Assembly: GCF_010119205.1 (NCBI RefSeq)
Contig: NZ_WRXM01000001.1
Span: 1,178,001-1,242,000 of the forward strand
Origin: Haloarcula limicola
Lineage (GTDB): Archaea > Halobacteriota > Halobacteria > Halobacteriales > Haloarculaceae
Length of the DNA stretch: 64,000 nt
Direction of reading: 5' to 3'
Both the position numbers and the translations under genes were made by a program. The notes beneath the pieces are model-generated. The model worked only from the letters and a program-made list of their open reading frames with translations. It had not been told where the DNA came from and made no database searches. Positions 45,550-53,549 of the stretch are shown here, piece after piece (positions within the stretch are counted from its first letter, which is position 1; the number at the start of each line of letters is the position of its first letter).

Positions 45550-45852
45550 ATGCCAACGATTAGCGCGCGGCTCCCCGACGAGGAGAAGGCCGAACTGGAC
45601 GAAGTCGCCGAACTGCTCTCGGAGGACCGCTCGACGACGATTCGGAAGGCGCTCCGGGAGGGACTGGAGACGCTCCGCATCCGCGTCGCCGTCGAGCAGT
45701 ACCAGTCCGGCGAGGCCTCCGCGGCTGAGGCCGCACAGATCGCCGACCTCTCGATGGCCGAGTGGTTAGACGTGGCCCGCGAGCGGAATCTGACGACGCA
45801 ACTCGAACTCTCCGACCTCGAACTCGACGCCGACGCCGCCGCGGAGCTATGA
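45550..45852 (+). CDS. UPF0175-family antitoxin
   Basis: This 100-aa protein has a ribbon-helix-helix-like N-terminus (TISARLPDEEKAELDEVAELL) and a UPF0175 C-terminus (YQSGEASAAEAAQIADLSMAEWLDVARERNL), where the toxin-binding segment lies. UPF0175 proteins pair with DUF3368/PIN-like toxins. The next gene starts within its stop codon (ATGA overlap), so they form a two-gene unit. It probably represses its own promoter through the dyad at 45522-45536. Confidence 0.83.
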   Translation: MPTISARLPDEEKAELDEVAELLSEDRSTTIRKALREGLETLRIRVAVEQYQSGEASAAEAAQIADLSMAEWLDVARERNLTTQLELSDLELDADAAAEL

Positions 45853-46361
45853 CTCGCATCTACGTCGGGCCGACGTCGCTGTACAGCCTCGGGCAGATCG
45901 GCGAACTCTCGCTCCTCGATGCCTTCGACGGCGGCATCGTCATTCCGGGACCGGTCGCCGACGAGGTGCGCGTCGAACCGACCGCGACGAACCTCGAAGA
46001 GTACCTCGAAGCCGACGTAGAGACCGCCGTCGACGAGGACCGGGTCGAACAGGCCCGGTCGCTGCTCGGCGAGAAGGACATCGGTGCCGCCGTCACCGTC
46101 CTCGCCGGCGTCCTCGCCCACCGCGACCCGTCCGACCGCTCGGCCGTCGCCGTCGTCTCGGAGGACCGAACCGTCCGTCGAATGGCTCAGGGACTCGGCG
46201 CTGAGATCACCAGCAGTTTCGGCGTCGTCGTCCGCGCGGCCATCGAGGACAAGTATCTCAGTTCGCGGCAGGCCAAGCGCATCGTCCGCCGCATCGACCA
46301 GCACGGGATGCACCTGACTGGCGAGTTGCGCGAGCGAGCGGTCGGGGAAGTGGCGGAGTAG
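45849..46361 (+). CDS. PIN-like (DUF3368-type) putative toxin, degenerate active site
   Basis: This 170-aa protein is of the PIN/DUF3368 type paired with UPF0175 antitoxins. PIN nucleases start with a strand ending in a catalytic Asp (as in xVVDAS); here it reads IYVGPTSLYSL, so Gly7 stands where the Asp should be. Later parts are intact (IVIPGPVADEV, VSEDRTVRR, FGVVVRAAIED). Loss of the first Asp suggests reduced or lost nuclease activity, or a shifted role. The last 67 bp are duplicated at 46469-46535. Confidence 0.78.
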   Translation: MTRIYVGPTSLYSLGQIGELSLLDAFDGGIVIPGPVADEVRVEPTATNLEEYLEADVETAVDEDRVEQARSLLGEKDIGAAVTVLAGVLAHRDPSDRSAVAVVSEDRTVRRMAQGLGAEITSSFGVVVRAAIEDKYLSSRQAKRIVRRIDQHGMHLTGELRERAVGEVAE

Positions 46362-46535
46362 CGAGACAGTCGCGAGTGCGACGAGCGACTGCTTTTTCGC
46401 GTAGCTTTTTCGACGAGTGGTACCCACAGGCCCTCGCGGCCGAGGATACCCGACGTCGAAAAAGGTACACCAGCACGGGATGCACCTGACCGGCGAGTTG
46501 CGCGAGCGGGCGGTCGGTGAGGTGGCGGAGTAGCG
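46297..46535. repeat. Duplicated toxin tail flanking a hairpin insert
   Basis: The 67 bp at 46297-46363 (the toxin gene 3' end plus 2 bp) recur at 46469-46535 with only four differences. All four are silent third-codon changes, and the second copy keeps the same reading frame to its stop. Between them lies a near-palindrome whose arms are CTTTTTCGACG (46405-46415) and CGTCGAAAAAG (46454-46464). This looks like the end of a lost paralogue with a hairpin element inserted. Confidence 0.65.
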
Positions 46536-46586
46536 CTCCGAACAGTTACAGCACCCAGAGAGCCGCGTGCGGAAACTGTGCAGATT

Positions 46587-46829
46587 CTAAATCGGCTCGA
46601 CGCGTACGGTCTCGTCGGCGTCGACGGTGACCTCGTACCCGTAGAGTTCGAGGGTTATCTCGACCGACTCGGCCGTTTCGACGAGCGCGTTCAGCGCCGC
46701 CGGATCGGTCTGTTCCGAGAGAGCGGGTAACGCAGTCGGTTCCACGCCCTCCCTGTCCGCGATGCGATCGACTATCTCGTACACGATCGACCCGACGGCC
46801 TCGGGACGAGACCCCCTTCCCGTGGTCAT
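46587..46829 (-). CDS. HalOD1-domain protein (80 aa)
   Basis: This 80-aa protein consists almost only of a HalOD1 output domain: VYEIVDRIADREGVEPTALPALSEQTDPAALNALVETA, followed by VEITLELYGYEVTVDADETVRVEPI. HalOD1 is a small haloarchaeal domain found alone or at the end of regulators; its partners are unknown. It stands alone with an AT-rich upstream region (46830-46930), suggesting strong promoter sequences. Confidence 0.8.
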   Translation of the reverse strand: MTTGRGSRPEAVGSIVYEIVDRIADREGVEPTALPALSEQTDPAALNALVETAESVEITLELYGYEVTVDADETVRVEPI

Positions 46830-47003
46830 TGTATCGGCACTTCGAACAGAATTAGCAAAACTCTATTGGATATTAAGAAATGGTACCACATCCGAATTAA
46901 ACAAATAGATAACCAGCCAACTCGCTAATTTTGTGTGTTTCTAGTTAATAGCGGAGTCAATCCAAGCAAAGCGGTTATCTATAGGTGGTATGACAAATGG
47001 ACA
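46830..47003. promoter_or_regulatory. AT-rich divergent promoter region between HalOD1 and DUF7344-like genes
   Basis: The 170 bp around 46850-46960 are much richer in A and T than the genome, with many short A and T runs. It probably holds the promoters of both flanking genes. No single TATA box can be picked with confidence, and no ORF is present. Confidence 0.45.
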
Positions 47004-47321
47004 GTGAACGTGAATCTGGACCTCGTACATCGGGCGCTGGCCGACGAGATTCGTCGCACGATTCTCGCCCGCTTGCGGACCGGAGAGCCCGTTCCGCTAT
47101 CGGCGCTCGCTGAGACGATAGCAGCGTCGGAGATCTCGACTGAAGTCACCAGTTCGGTCGAGACGCTGCGCGTCGAACTGTACCACGTACACGTCCCGCT
47201 GCTGTGTGATGCCGGACTCCTCGAGTACGACGACCGGCGGTCGGCGGTCGTACTCACGGACCTCGGCGGCGAAGTCGAGTCGAAACTGCTCCGACCGTCA
47301 GTCGAAGTGGCACAGGGCTAG
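47004..47321 (+). CDS. DUF7344-type winged-helix protein
   Basis: This 105-aa protein matches the haloarchaeal winged-helix domain whose pattern is LDLVHRALADEIRRTILARL, followed by PLSALAETIA, VELYHVHVPLLCDAGLLEYDDR and VVLTDLG. Members act as DNA-binding regulators, alone or near HalOD1 genes. GTG at 47004 is chosen because the frame further upstream (from 46935) runs through AT-rich DNA without haloarchaeal codon use. An ancient relation to the divergent HalOD1 gene is likely, as both are regulatory. Confidence 0.75.
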   Translation: MNVNLDLVHRALADEIRRTILARLRTGEPVPLSALAETIAASEISTEVTSSVETLRVELYHVHVPLLCDAGLLEYDDRRSAVVLTDLGGEVESKLLRPSVEVAQG

Positions 47322-47437
47322 GGAGCTAGGGAGGGCCCGTCGATTCGGGGAGCTTCCGCGTGCTGGTGCCGCCGCTCGTAGCGCAGCAGCGAGTCCAGAT
47401 GCGTGGGTTTAACACGCCGGACCCCAACCGTCGGAGT

Positions 47438-47839
47438 ATGCAGGGCAATCTTCCGCCGGAAGCACAGGAGAAGCTCGAGGAACTGCAGGACCTGCAGGAG
47501 ACCGCACAGCAGGTCGCCGCGCAGAAACAGCAGGCCGAGACGAACCTGCAGGAGTCCCGCACCGCGCTGGACGAACTCGACGACGTCGATAAGGACACCA
47601 CGATGTACCGCGAGGTCGGCGAGCTGCTCGTCAAGACCGACTTCGACGAGGCGCAGGACGACCTCGAAGAGAAGGTCAGCAGCCTCGAAGTCCGCGTCGA
47701 GACCCTCGAAAAGCAGGAGGAGCGCGTCCAGGAGCAGTTCGAGGACCTGCAGGGTGACCTCCAGCAGATGCTCGGCGGCGGCGGCGGCGCGGGCGGCCCC
47801 GGCGGTCCGGCAGGCGGTCCCGGCGCGGGCGGCGCGTAA
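47438..47839 (+). CDS. pfdB: Prefoldin beta subunit
   Basis: This 133-aa co-chaperone subunit binds unfolded proteins and hands them to the thermosome. Its two long helices with heptad repeats ([24 protein letters not shown] and later [26 protein letters not shown]) make the coiled-coil arms of prefoldin. The C-terminus is a Gly/Ala/Pro-rich tail, common in haloarchaeal forms. The ATG at 47438 has a TTTAAC box about 30 bp upstream. Two bases after its stop begins DUF3194, a pairing seen repeatedly in archaea. Confidence 0.95.
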   Translation: MQGNLPPEAQEKLEELQDLQETAQQVAAQKQQAETNLQESRTALDELDDVDKDTTMYREVGELLVKTDFDEAQDDLEEKVSSLEVRVETLEKQEERVQEQFEDLQGDLQQMLGGGGGAGGPGGPAGGPGAGGA

Positions 47840-47841
47840 GG

Positions 47842-48078
47842 ATGCCGACCGACGACGAGGTCGTTGAGACGGCCGCTTCCGCGGCCGAGAACGTCGTTTT
47901 CTCGCGATTCGATAAGAACGACGTCGAAGACATCGACGTGACGGTCACGTTCGAAGACGGCGTACTGGAGGTCGACGTCTACGTCAACGCGCCGGAGAGC
48001 CGCCTCGACGAGGAACGGGTCGCGGAGGACGCCGCGCTGGCCGCTCGATCGGCGGTCGACGACCTCTTCGAGGAGTAA
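47842..48078 (+). CDS. DUF3194 family protein
   Basis: This 78-aa acidic protein is of the DUF3194 family (TDDEVVETAASAAENVVFSRFDKNDVEDIDVTVTFEDGVLEVDVYVNAP). Its function is unknown, but it is widely conserved immediately downstream of prefoldin beta in haloarchaea, which suggests a linked role in protein folding. The 2-bp gap indicates co-transcription. Confidence 0.85.
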   Translation: MPTDDEVVETAASAAENVVFSRFDKNDVEDIDVTVTFEDGVLEVDVYVNAPESRLDEERVAEDAALAARSAVDDLFEE

Positions 48079-48105
48079 CGTCGCGGTCAGGCAGGTCTAA
48101 ATTGA

Positions 48106-48393
48106 TCAGGTCCGGTCGCTGGCGAACCCGGTCCGGAACGCGATCCAGCCCAGCGCGCTGACGAACAGGATCGGGGGCAGAATCATGAACCCCCACAGCG
48201 GGTCGAGTCCCCAGCCGAGCAGCAACACGAGGTCCAGCAGGCCGATGGCGACGAACGGCGAGATGTACTTCGTCGCCTGCCAGCGGTCGACGCCCTCGGT
48301 CTCCAGTACGTCGTCCGAATCAGCCGACAGCAGGTCCTCCGTGGTTCGCTCGCCGCCGTCGCTACGGACGCCGGAGTCGGCTGTGTCGTCCAT
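48106..48393 (-). CDS. Small two-helix membrane protein (95 aa)
   Basis: This 95-residue protein has an acidic N-terminus of about 45 residues and two membrane helices, FVAIGLLDLVLLLGWGL and GFMILPPILFVSALGWIAF. It is converging on the prefoldin genes and probably independently transcribed. No family is recognised. Homologues in haloarchaea are typical small hypothetical membrane proteins. Confidence 0.7.
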   Translation of the reverse strand: MDDTADSGVRSDGGERTTEDLLSADSDDVLETEGVDRWQATKYISPFVAIGLLDLVLLLGWGLDPLWGFMILPPILFVSALGWIAFRTGFASDRT

Positions 48394-48462
48394 AGCGGGT
48401 CTCGGTTCCGGACGAGGAAAAAGACCGCGCTTGGTCGTCGGCAGTCGCCGGACGACGCTCGG

Positions 48463-48741
48463 TCACTCCCCGAGCGTCCGCTGTCGGCCCGGCGGCTCGG
48501 ACCGTGAGACGTCCCGAGAGCGGCCCACGAGGTAGCCGTCGGCGTCGTCCTCGGCCCACGGCGGGGCGTCCTGAATCCAGACGGGCGCGGTCGGCCCGCC
48601 GCAGGTGCGCGCCCACTCGCGGGCCAGCGCCTTCGAGTCGAAGGCGCGACGCGGTCCCGCCCGGTTGACCCACCGGCCGACGCGAGCGCTCACCCGTCGC
48701 GCGGACGGCTTCACCACCACGTGGTAACGGTCTTCGGCCAC
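48463..48741 (-). CDS. Small conserved protein (92 aa), possibly DUF2188-like
   Basis: This 92-aa basic protein has a start MAEDRYHVVVKPSARRVSARVGRWVNRAGPRRAFDSKALAREWAR that resembles DUF2188 (a short beta-beta-alpha fold). The rest (VWIQDAPPWAEDDADGYLVGRS) is unlike it. The basic character is unusual for a haloarchaeal protein and suggests nucleic-acid contact. The function is unknown, and its neighbours give no hint. Confidence 0.6.
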   Translation of the reverse strand: MAEDRYHVVVKPSARRVSARVGRWVNRAGPRRAFDSKALAREWARTCGGPTAPVWIQDAPPWAEDDADGYLVGRSRDVSRSEPPGRQRTLGE

Positions 48742-48815
48742 GGGTTGAACTACGGGGCGGCGTCGGTAAAGCGCCCCGGCCTAGCTTTTCATACCCGCAC
48801 GCCGAACTAGCGGGC

Positions 48816-49265
48816 ATGGAACACGAGGCAACGGTCGAAGGGGTCGGTGTCGGCGTCAGCGAAGAGGGGTCGGGAACGCCCGTCGTCCTCCTGCACGTCC
48901 GCGGCGAGATACTGCCGATCTTCGTCAGCTCGGACCAGGCCCAGTCGATGCAGTTGGCCATCGACGGCGACCCCTTCGAGCGGCCGCTGACCCACGACCT
49001 GCTGGTCGAGATGGTCGCGGAGTTCGGCAGCGCCATCGACCGCGTGCGCATCGACGACCTCGCCGACGGCACCTTCTACGCGAAGATCGACACGGAGCAG
49101 TACGTCGGCGACCGACGGAAGGACATGGTGTTCGACGCCCGCCCCTCCGACGGCATCGCCATCTCGCTGCGGGTGGACTGTCCGCTCGTCGTCTCCGACG
49201 AGGTCATCGACGAGGCCGGCCGCCCGCCGGAGGAGTTCGACACCAGCGACGAACTCGGTCGGTAA
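48816..49265 (+). CDS. Bifunctional nuclease (BFN, DUF151) family protein
   Basis: This 149-aa protein belongs to the BFN/DUF151 family, found in bacteria, plants and archaea, with reported RNase and DNase activity in plants. The family landmarks are VVLLHVRGEILPIFVSSDQAQSMQLAIDG, RPLTHDLLVEMV and the late FDARPSDGIAISLRVDCPLVVSDEVIDEAG. It is alone and soluble. A TATA-like CTTTTCATA lies about 30 bp upstream. Its cellular role in haloarchaea has not been established. Confidence 0.85.
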   Translation: MEHEATVEGVGVGVSEEGSGTPVVLLHVRGEILPIFVSSDQAQSMQLAIDGDPFERPLTHDLLVEMVAEFGSAIDRVRIDDLADGTFYAKIDTEQYVGDRRKDMVFDARPSDGIAISLRVDCPLVVSDEVIDEAGRPPEEFDTSDELGR

Positions 49266-49302
49266 TAGAAACGCTCTCGGGGAGTCGACTCTTTTAGCGT
49301 AT

Positions 49303-49959
49303 ATGGGCTACGACGCGGTCATCTTCGACAACGACGGGGTCTTGCTGACGCTGACCAGCATGGAGGCCCACCGGGAAGGGTCACGCGACGCGTTCGCTCG
49401 CGCCGGCGTCCCCGACCCCCACCCCGACCACGTCGAGGCGATGAGCATCGGCGTGAGCGTCGCTGAACTCGAATCGATCTGTGAGCGCTACGACTTAGAG
49501 CCGGAGGCGTTCTGGTCGACCCGCGACGCCGCCATCTCGGCGGCCCAGCAGGCCGAGATGACCGCCGGGGAGAAGCGGCCCTACGACGACATCGACGCGC
49601 TCGATAAGTTCGAGACGCCGCTCGCCGTCGTCTCCTCGAACCAGCAGGAGACCGTCGAGTTCGCCTTCGACCACTTCGGCCTCGACACGCACTTCGAGAC
49701 GGTGTACGGCCGAGAGCCGACGGTGAAGAGCCTCGAACGGAAGAAGCCACACCCCCACTACGTCGAGCGGGCGCTCGCCGACCTCGACGTCGAGGACGCC
49801 CTCTTCGTCGGCGACAACGAATCGGACGTGCGGGCGGCACACGGCGCCGGCATCGACTCGGCGTTCATCCGCCGACCGCATCGGGTCGACGCGTCGCTGT
49901 CGGTTCGCCCCGACTACGAGATCTGGGGGCTTGACGACGTGGTCGACATCGCCGAGTGA
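49303..49959 (+). CDS. HAD-family hydrolase, phosphoglycolate-phosphatase-like
   Basis: This 218-aa HAD hydrolase has motif I FDNDGVLL (nucleophile Asp at residue 8), motif II with VVSSN, motif III with Lys in LERKKPHPHYVERAL, and motif IV FVGDNESD. The cap domain lies between motifs I and II, as in phosphoglycolate phosphatase or beta-phosphoglucomutase. A specific substrate cannot be chosen. The gene begins 38 bp after the BFN gene and may share its transcript. Confidence 0.85.
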   Translation: MGYDAVIFDNDGVLLTLTSMEAHREGSRDAFARAGVPDPHPDHVEAMSIGVSVAELESICERYDLEPEAFWSTRDAAISAAQQAEMTAGEKRPYDDIDALDKFETPLAVVSSNQQETVEFAFDHFGLDTHFETVYGREPTVKSLERKKPHPHYVERALADLDVEDALFVGDNESDVRAAHGAGIDSAFIRRPHRVDASLSVRPDYEIWGLDDVVDIAE

Positions 49960-50075
49960 GACCGGTTCGCGTCGTCCCTGTCGGCAGCGAGTGGTAACCA
50001 ACGTCCGACTACAGTGACGTAGTTGACGTGGACGCCGAAATCACGCTTTCGTACCCCAGGCGTCGACCGGGGTGC

Positions 50076-52469
50076 ATGGAGAAGTCGGTCAGCGACTCCG
50101 CTGATGTGGCCGGGAAAGAGAGCGAGGAGACGGGACGAGAGACGCCGGCGGCCCTGTTGACCACGCTGGTCACACGGGTTCCCGAACCCGCGTTCGTCCT
50201 CGACGGGGGAGCGACCGTCGTCGCCGCCAACGACCCGTTCGGGGAACTGTTCGGGCGCGGCGGCGACGCGCTCGTCGGCGAGTCGCTGTCGTCGCTGTTG
50301 CCCTCGGTGACCCGCGAGGCCGTCGCGTCGGCCGCCGACGGCGACGAGCCCCTCACCGCTCGCTGCGCGGGCGAGACCGACCGCTGGGTCGAGCTGACCG
50401 TCGAACGACACCGCTCAGACGGGCAGACGCGCTTTCTCGCCGTCGGTCACGAAGTCACCGCCCACCGGGAGCGCGAGCGAGACCTCGACCGGCACCGCCG
50501 GCTCGTCGAGGCGATGGGCGACGGCGTCTACACCCTCGATGAGTCCCTCGCCGTCGAGACGGTCGACGACACCGTCACGGCGCTGACCGGCCGCGACCGG
50601 GCCGACCTCGTCGGGTCGGACGCGGGAGCGCTGCTCGACGACTCGACGGCCGAGCGAGCCGGGAAGTTGCGCGAACGGCTCCTCGACGGGGACCGCGAGG
50701 ACGTGACGCTCACCGGCGAACTCGAAGCGGCCGACGGGGAGCGCCGTCCCGTCGAGACGCGGTTTTCGACGTTCGAACGGGACGACGGCGCGCGGCGCAC
50801 GGTCGGCGTCGTCCGGGACGTCAGCGACCGACGGCAGTTCGCGCGCACGCTCGAAGCCCTCCAGCAGTCGACGAGACGCCTGCTCCACGCGGAGACCGCC
50901 GACGAGGTGGCGACGATCATCGCCGAGACCGCGAGTGACGTCCTCGACGCCCCCGGCGCGACCGTCTATCTGTTCGACCGGGGAGAGAACGTCCTCCGAC
51001 CGGCCGCAGTCGCCGACGCGTCGGCGACCGACGACTCCCCCACGACCGTCGGCCCCGACGGGGGGCTCGTCTGGGACGTCTTCGTCGACGACGAGGGCGT
51101 CACGCTCGGAACCGGCGAGACGTATCGGCCGCTCGACGACCAGGGCGTGCTCTCCGTCCGGTCACCGACCGCCGATCGGAACGGTCGGACCCGAGAACTC
51201 GTGGACCTGCTCGCAGACACCGCGAGGGCGGCGCTCGCGCGAGTCGACCGGGAGACGGTACTCAGAGAGCGCGAAGCCGAGCGCCGCCACCGGAACGAGG
51301 AGCTCAGGCGGTTGAAACAGGTCAACGCCGTCATCCGCCGGGTCGACCGCGCGCTCGTCGAGGCCGAGACCCGCGAGGAGATCGAGCGGGCCGTCTGCGA
51401 CGAACTGACGGCGTCACACTGGATCACCTTCGCGTGGCTCGGACGGTGTGAGAACGCGAGCGTCGAACCGCGGACGTGGGATGGACGATCGGAGGGGTTT
51501 CTGGAGACGGTCTCCACGTCGGCGGTCGGCGACGGCGGGACGCCCGCCGTCCGGACCGCTCGGTCGGGCGAACCCACCGTCGTCCCCGCGATCGCGGACA
51601 ACCTCAGGGATGAACACTGGCGAACCGAGGCCATCTCTCGGAACTTCCAGTCGGCTATCAGCGTCCCGCTGAAGCACGACGACTTCCGCTACGGCGTGTT
51701 GACCGTCTACGCCGATCAGTCGGACCGCTTCGGCGAGACGCTCCGGTCGGTGTTCGTCGAACTCGGCGAGAACATCGCCAACGCGATCCGGGAGGTGGAA
51801 TCGCGCAAGCGCCGGCTGACCGACAGCGTGGTCGAACTCGACCTCTCGCTGGCCGCGCCGGACTGCTTGCCGGTCCAGTTGGCCCGGGAGTTCGACCGCT
51901 CCGTGATCTGTTCGGGCGTGGTCCCGAGCGGCGACCGGACGCGGCTGTTTCTCCGGATACCCGACCGGGACCCGACGGCCGTGCGCGAGTACGTCGACGG
52001 GGTTCCGAACGTGGAATCGGTCTCCTCGGTCTCGGACGACGGGGACTACGAGGTGGTCGTCGACGGACCGACGGTGCCGCGAACCGTCGTCGAACAGGGG
52101 GCTCGACTCGGGGGGCTCGAAGCGACCGCCACCGGCGTCGACCTCGTCGTCCACCTCTCGGCGGAGACGAACGTCCGGACCTTCGTCGAGCAGCTGTCGA
52201 GTCGCTACGCCGACGTCGAGTTGGACGCGCGGCGAGAGAAGCCGACGCGACACCGGACGAAAAGCGGGACGCGCGCCGACCTCGAAGAGCGCCTCACCGA
52301 CCGGCAACTCGAAGTACTCCGGACGGCGTACCTGAGCGGCTTCTTCGAGTGGCCCCGAGAGACGACCGGCGAGGAGGTGGCGTCGATGCTCGACATCACC
52401 CAGCCGACGGTGAACCGCCACCTCCGCGTCAGCCAGCGGAAGCTCTTAGACCTCGTCTTCGGTGAGTGA
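50076..52469 (+). CDS. PAS-GAF-BAT-HTH_10 sensor and transcription regulator
   Basis: This 797-aa soluble multi-domain regulator has two PAS domains (about 25-130 and 140-250), two GAF domains (about 265-400 and 420-570), a bacterio-opsin-activator domain (about 580-735), and a C-terminal HTH_10 (about 740-795; LTDRQLEVLRTAYLSGFFEWPRETTGEEVASML). It resembles Bat, the activator of bacteriorhodopsin genes. It lacks a kinase or receiver domain, so it should sense light, oxygen or small molecules directly and bind DNA. ATG at 50076 is favoured; GTG at 50028 would extend it. Confidence 0.88.
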   Translation: MEKSVSDSADVAGKESEETGRETPAALLTTLVTRVPEPAFVLDGGATVVAANDPFGELFGRGGDALVGESLSSLLPSVTREAVASAADGDEPLTARCAGETDRWVELTVERHRSDGQTRFLAVGHEVTAHRERERDLDRHRRLVEAMGDGVYTLDESLAVETVDDTVTALTGRDRADLVGSDAGALLDDSTAERAGKLRERLLDGDREDVTLTGELEAADGERRPVETRFSTFERDDGARRTVGVVRDVSDRRQFARTLEALQQSTRRLLHAETADEVATIIAETASDVLDAPGATVYLFDRGENVLRPAAVADASATDDSPTTVGPDGGLVWDVFVDDEGVTLGTGETYRPLDDQGVLSVRSPTADRNGRTRELVDLLADTARAALARVDRETVLREREAERRHRNEELRRLKQVNAVIRRVDRALVEAETREEIERAVCDELTASHWITFAWLGRCENASVEPRTWDGRSEGFLETVSTSAVGDGGTPAVRTARSGEPTVVPAIADNLRDEHWRTEAISRNFQSAISVPLKHDDFRYGVLTVYADQSDRFGETLRSVFVELGENIANAIREVESRKRRLTDSVVELDLSLAAPDCLPVQLAREFDRSVICSGVVPSGDRTRLFLRIPDRDPTAVREYVDGVPNVESVSSVSDDGDYEVVVDGPTVPRTVVEQGARLGGLEATATGVDLVVHLSAETNVRTFVEQLSSRYADVELDARREKPTRHRTKSGTRADLEERLTDRQLEVLRTAYLSGFFEWPRETTGEEVASMLDITQPTVNRHLRVSQRKLLDLVFGE

Positions 52470-52520
52470 CGAACGGCGCGCAGGGCAGAACTCGGTCAGC
52501 CCGGCGGTGAGATCAGTCGG

Positions 52521-53093
52521 TCAGACCAGCAGTTGGATGTCGCTGTCGGCCATGTCCTGGATGGCCGTCGCCGCGCCGACGCCGGTCGTGACGCCGTCGT
52601 AGAAGTCGTCCTCGTCGTAGTCCATCAGGTCGATGGTCATCTGACAGGCCTGGAACTCGACGCCCATGTCCAGCGAGGTCTCGATGAGTTCCTCGATGGT
52701 CGCCGTGTCGTTGTCGTCGATCTTCTTCGCCATCATCCTCGTCGTCATCCGGTCCATCCCGGGGAGCGCGCCGAGGACGTTCGGGACGGGCATGTTCGGA
52801 TTGCCGACCGAGCTCAGTTTGAGGTCCTTCGAGCGCTCCTCGTGGAGGATGTCCAGCCCCCAGAACGTGTGGAAGACCGTCACCTCGTAGCCGAAGGCGG
52901 CGGCGGTGCTGGCGAGGATGAGCGGCGGGTACGCCATGTCCAGCGTCCCCTTCGTGGCGATGATAGACATCTTCCGCTCGCCGTCGTCCTCGGTCGCCTC
53001 GGCGAGCGACTCCTCCAGCTCCTCGATGCGCGCGGCGAGTTCGGCTCGGGTCGGGACGTCGTCGTCGGCGGCCGTGGGCGTGTCTGTGCTCAT
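52521..53093 (-). CDS. DsrE/DsrF/DrsH-like sulfur-relay protein
   Basis: This 190-aa protein has an acidic coiled N-terminus (about 1-40) and a DsrE-fold domain: MSIIATKGTLDMAYPPLILASTAAAFGYEVTVFHTFWGL. The single Cys150 in VEFQACQM is where DsrE-type proteins carry a persulfide. The domain is found in sulfur-relay clusters with TusA and rhodanese. The following TusA gene on the same strand is 7 bp away, so they form a persulfide hand-over pair. Expression is divergent from the rhodanese-MBL gene. Confidence 0.88.
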   Translation of the reverse strand: MSTDTPTAADDDVPTRAELAARIEELEESLAEATEDDGERKMSIIATKGTLDMAYPPLILASTAAAFGYEVTVFHTFWGLDILHEERSKDLKLSSVGNPNMPVPNVLGALPGMDRMTTRMMAKKIDDNDTATIEELIETSLDMGVEFQACQMTIDLMDYDEDDFYDGVTTGVGAATAIQDMADSDIQLLV

Positions 53094-53100
53094 GGCTGGA

Positions 53101-53343
53101 TCACTCCGTCTTGCGGACGTAGTGCTTGAAGACCTCCTCGCCCTCCTCCTGGCCGAGGAGTTCGACGCCGTCGGTCGTGTCGGCCCACCCGCCGAGGTCG
53201 CTCATGCTCCCCGGGTCCGTCGCGAGCACTTCGAGGACCTCGCCCTCGGCGAGTCGGTCGACGTTCTGCTTGGTCTTGACGACCGGCATCGGGCAGTTCT
53301 CCCCCTTCACGTCGAGCGTCTGGGTGACTTCGTGTTCAGTCAT
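53101..53343 (-). CDS. tusA: TusA-family sulfur carrier protein
   Basis: This 80-aa sulfur carrier has the defining CPMP motif (Cys17-Pro-Met-Pro) after the TLDVKGENC segment. TusA-type proteins carry persulfide between rhodaneses, DsrE-like proteins and final acceptors. It is the first gene of a two-gene minus-strand unit with the DsrE-like gene. The promoter has an inverted repeat, GGTATTG/CAATACC (53344-53368), and a TATA box near 53378. Confidence 0.93.
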   Translation of the reverse strand: MTEHEVTQTLDVKGENCPMPVVKTKQNVDRLAEGEVLEVLATDPGSMSDLGGWADTTDGVELLGQEEGEEVFKHYVRKTE

Positions 53344-53368
53344 GGTATTGTCTTCACCACCCAATACC
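53344..53368. promoter_or_regulatory. tusA operator candidate
   Basis: GGTATTG (53344-53350) and CAATACC (53362-53368) form perfect 7-bp arms separated by 11 bp. They lie between the tusA ATG and the minus-strand TATA box (about 53375-53386). The arms share the core TATTG with the motif of the other sulfur promoters. Confidence 0.5.
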
Positions 53369-53480
53369 GGGTGCAGTATAAAAAATGTGTCGGTAGTAAT
53401 CCCGCTATTATGCACGACTATATCACCAAAGACCCGATATATCCGAATATAGGGCCTGAAATATCGATTTCTCTGCCTCT

Positions 53481-53490
53481 AGTATTGTGC
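53481..53490 (+). promoter_or_regulatory. Sulfur-regulon motif site 1 (rhodanese-MBL 1)
   Basis: AGTATTGTGC lies upstream of the CCTTATTTCG TATA-like box (about 53512-53521) of the 53550 gene. CTATGCAAA follows 23 bp downstream, as it does at site 3 with 10 bp less spacing. Confidence 0.5.
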
Positions 53491-53549
53491 GAAAGTTGAA
53501 CTACTATGCAAAGCCTTATTTCGGAGTAGCCGATAGATAGGGGTGAACG

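Noticed and set aside
46935-47003. N-terminal extension of the winged-helix gene at 47004
   Set aside because: The extension lies in AT-rich, promoter-like DNA and lacks haloarchaeal codon use.
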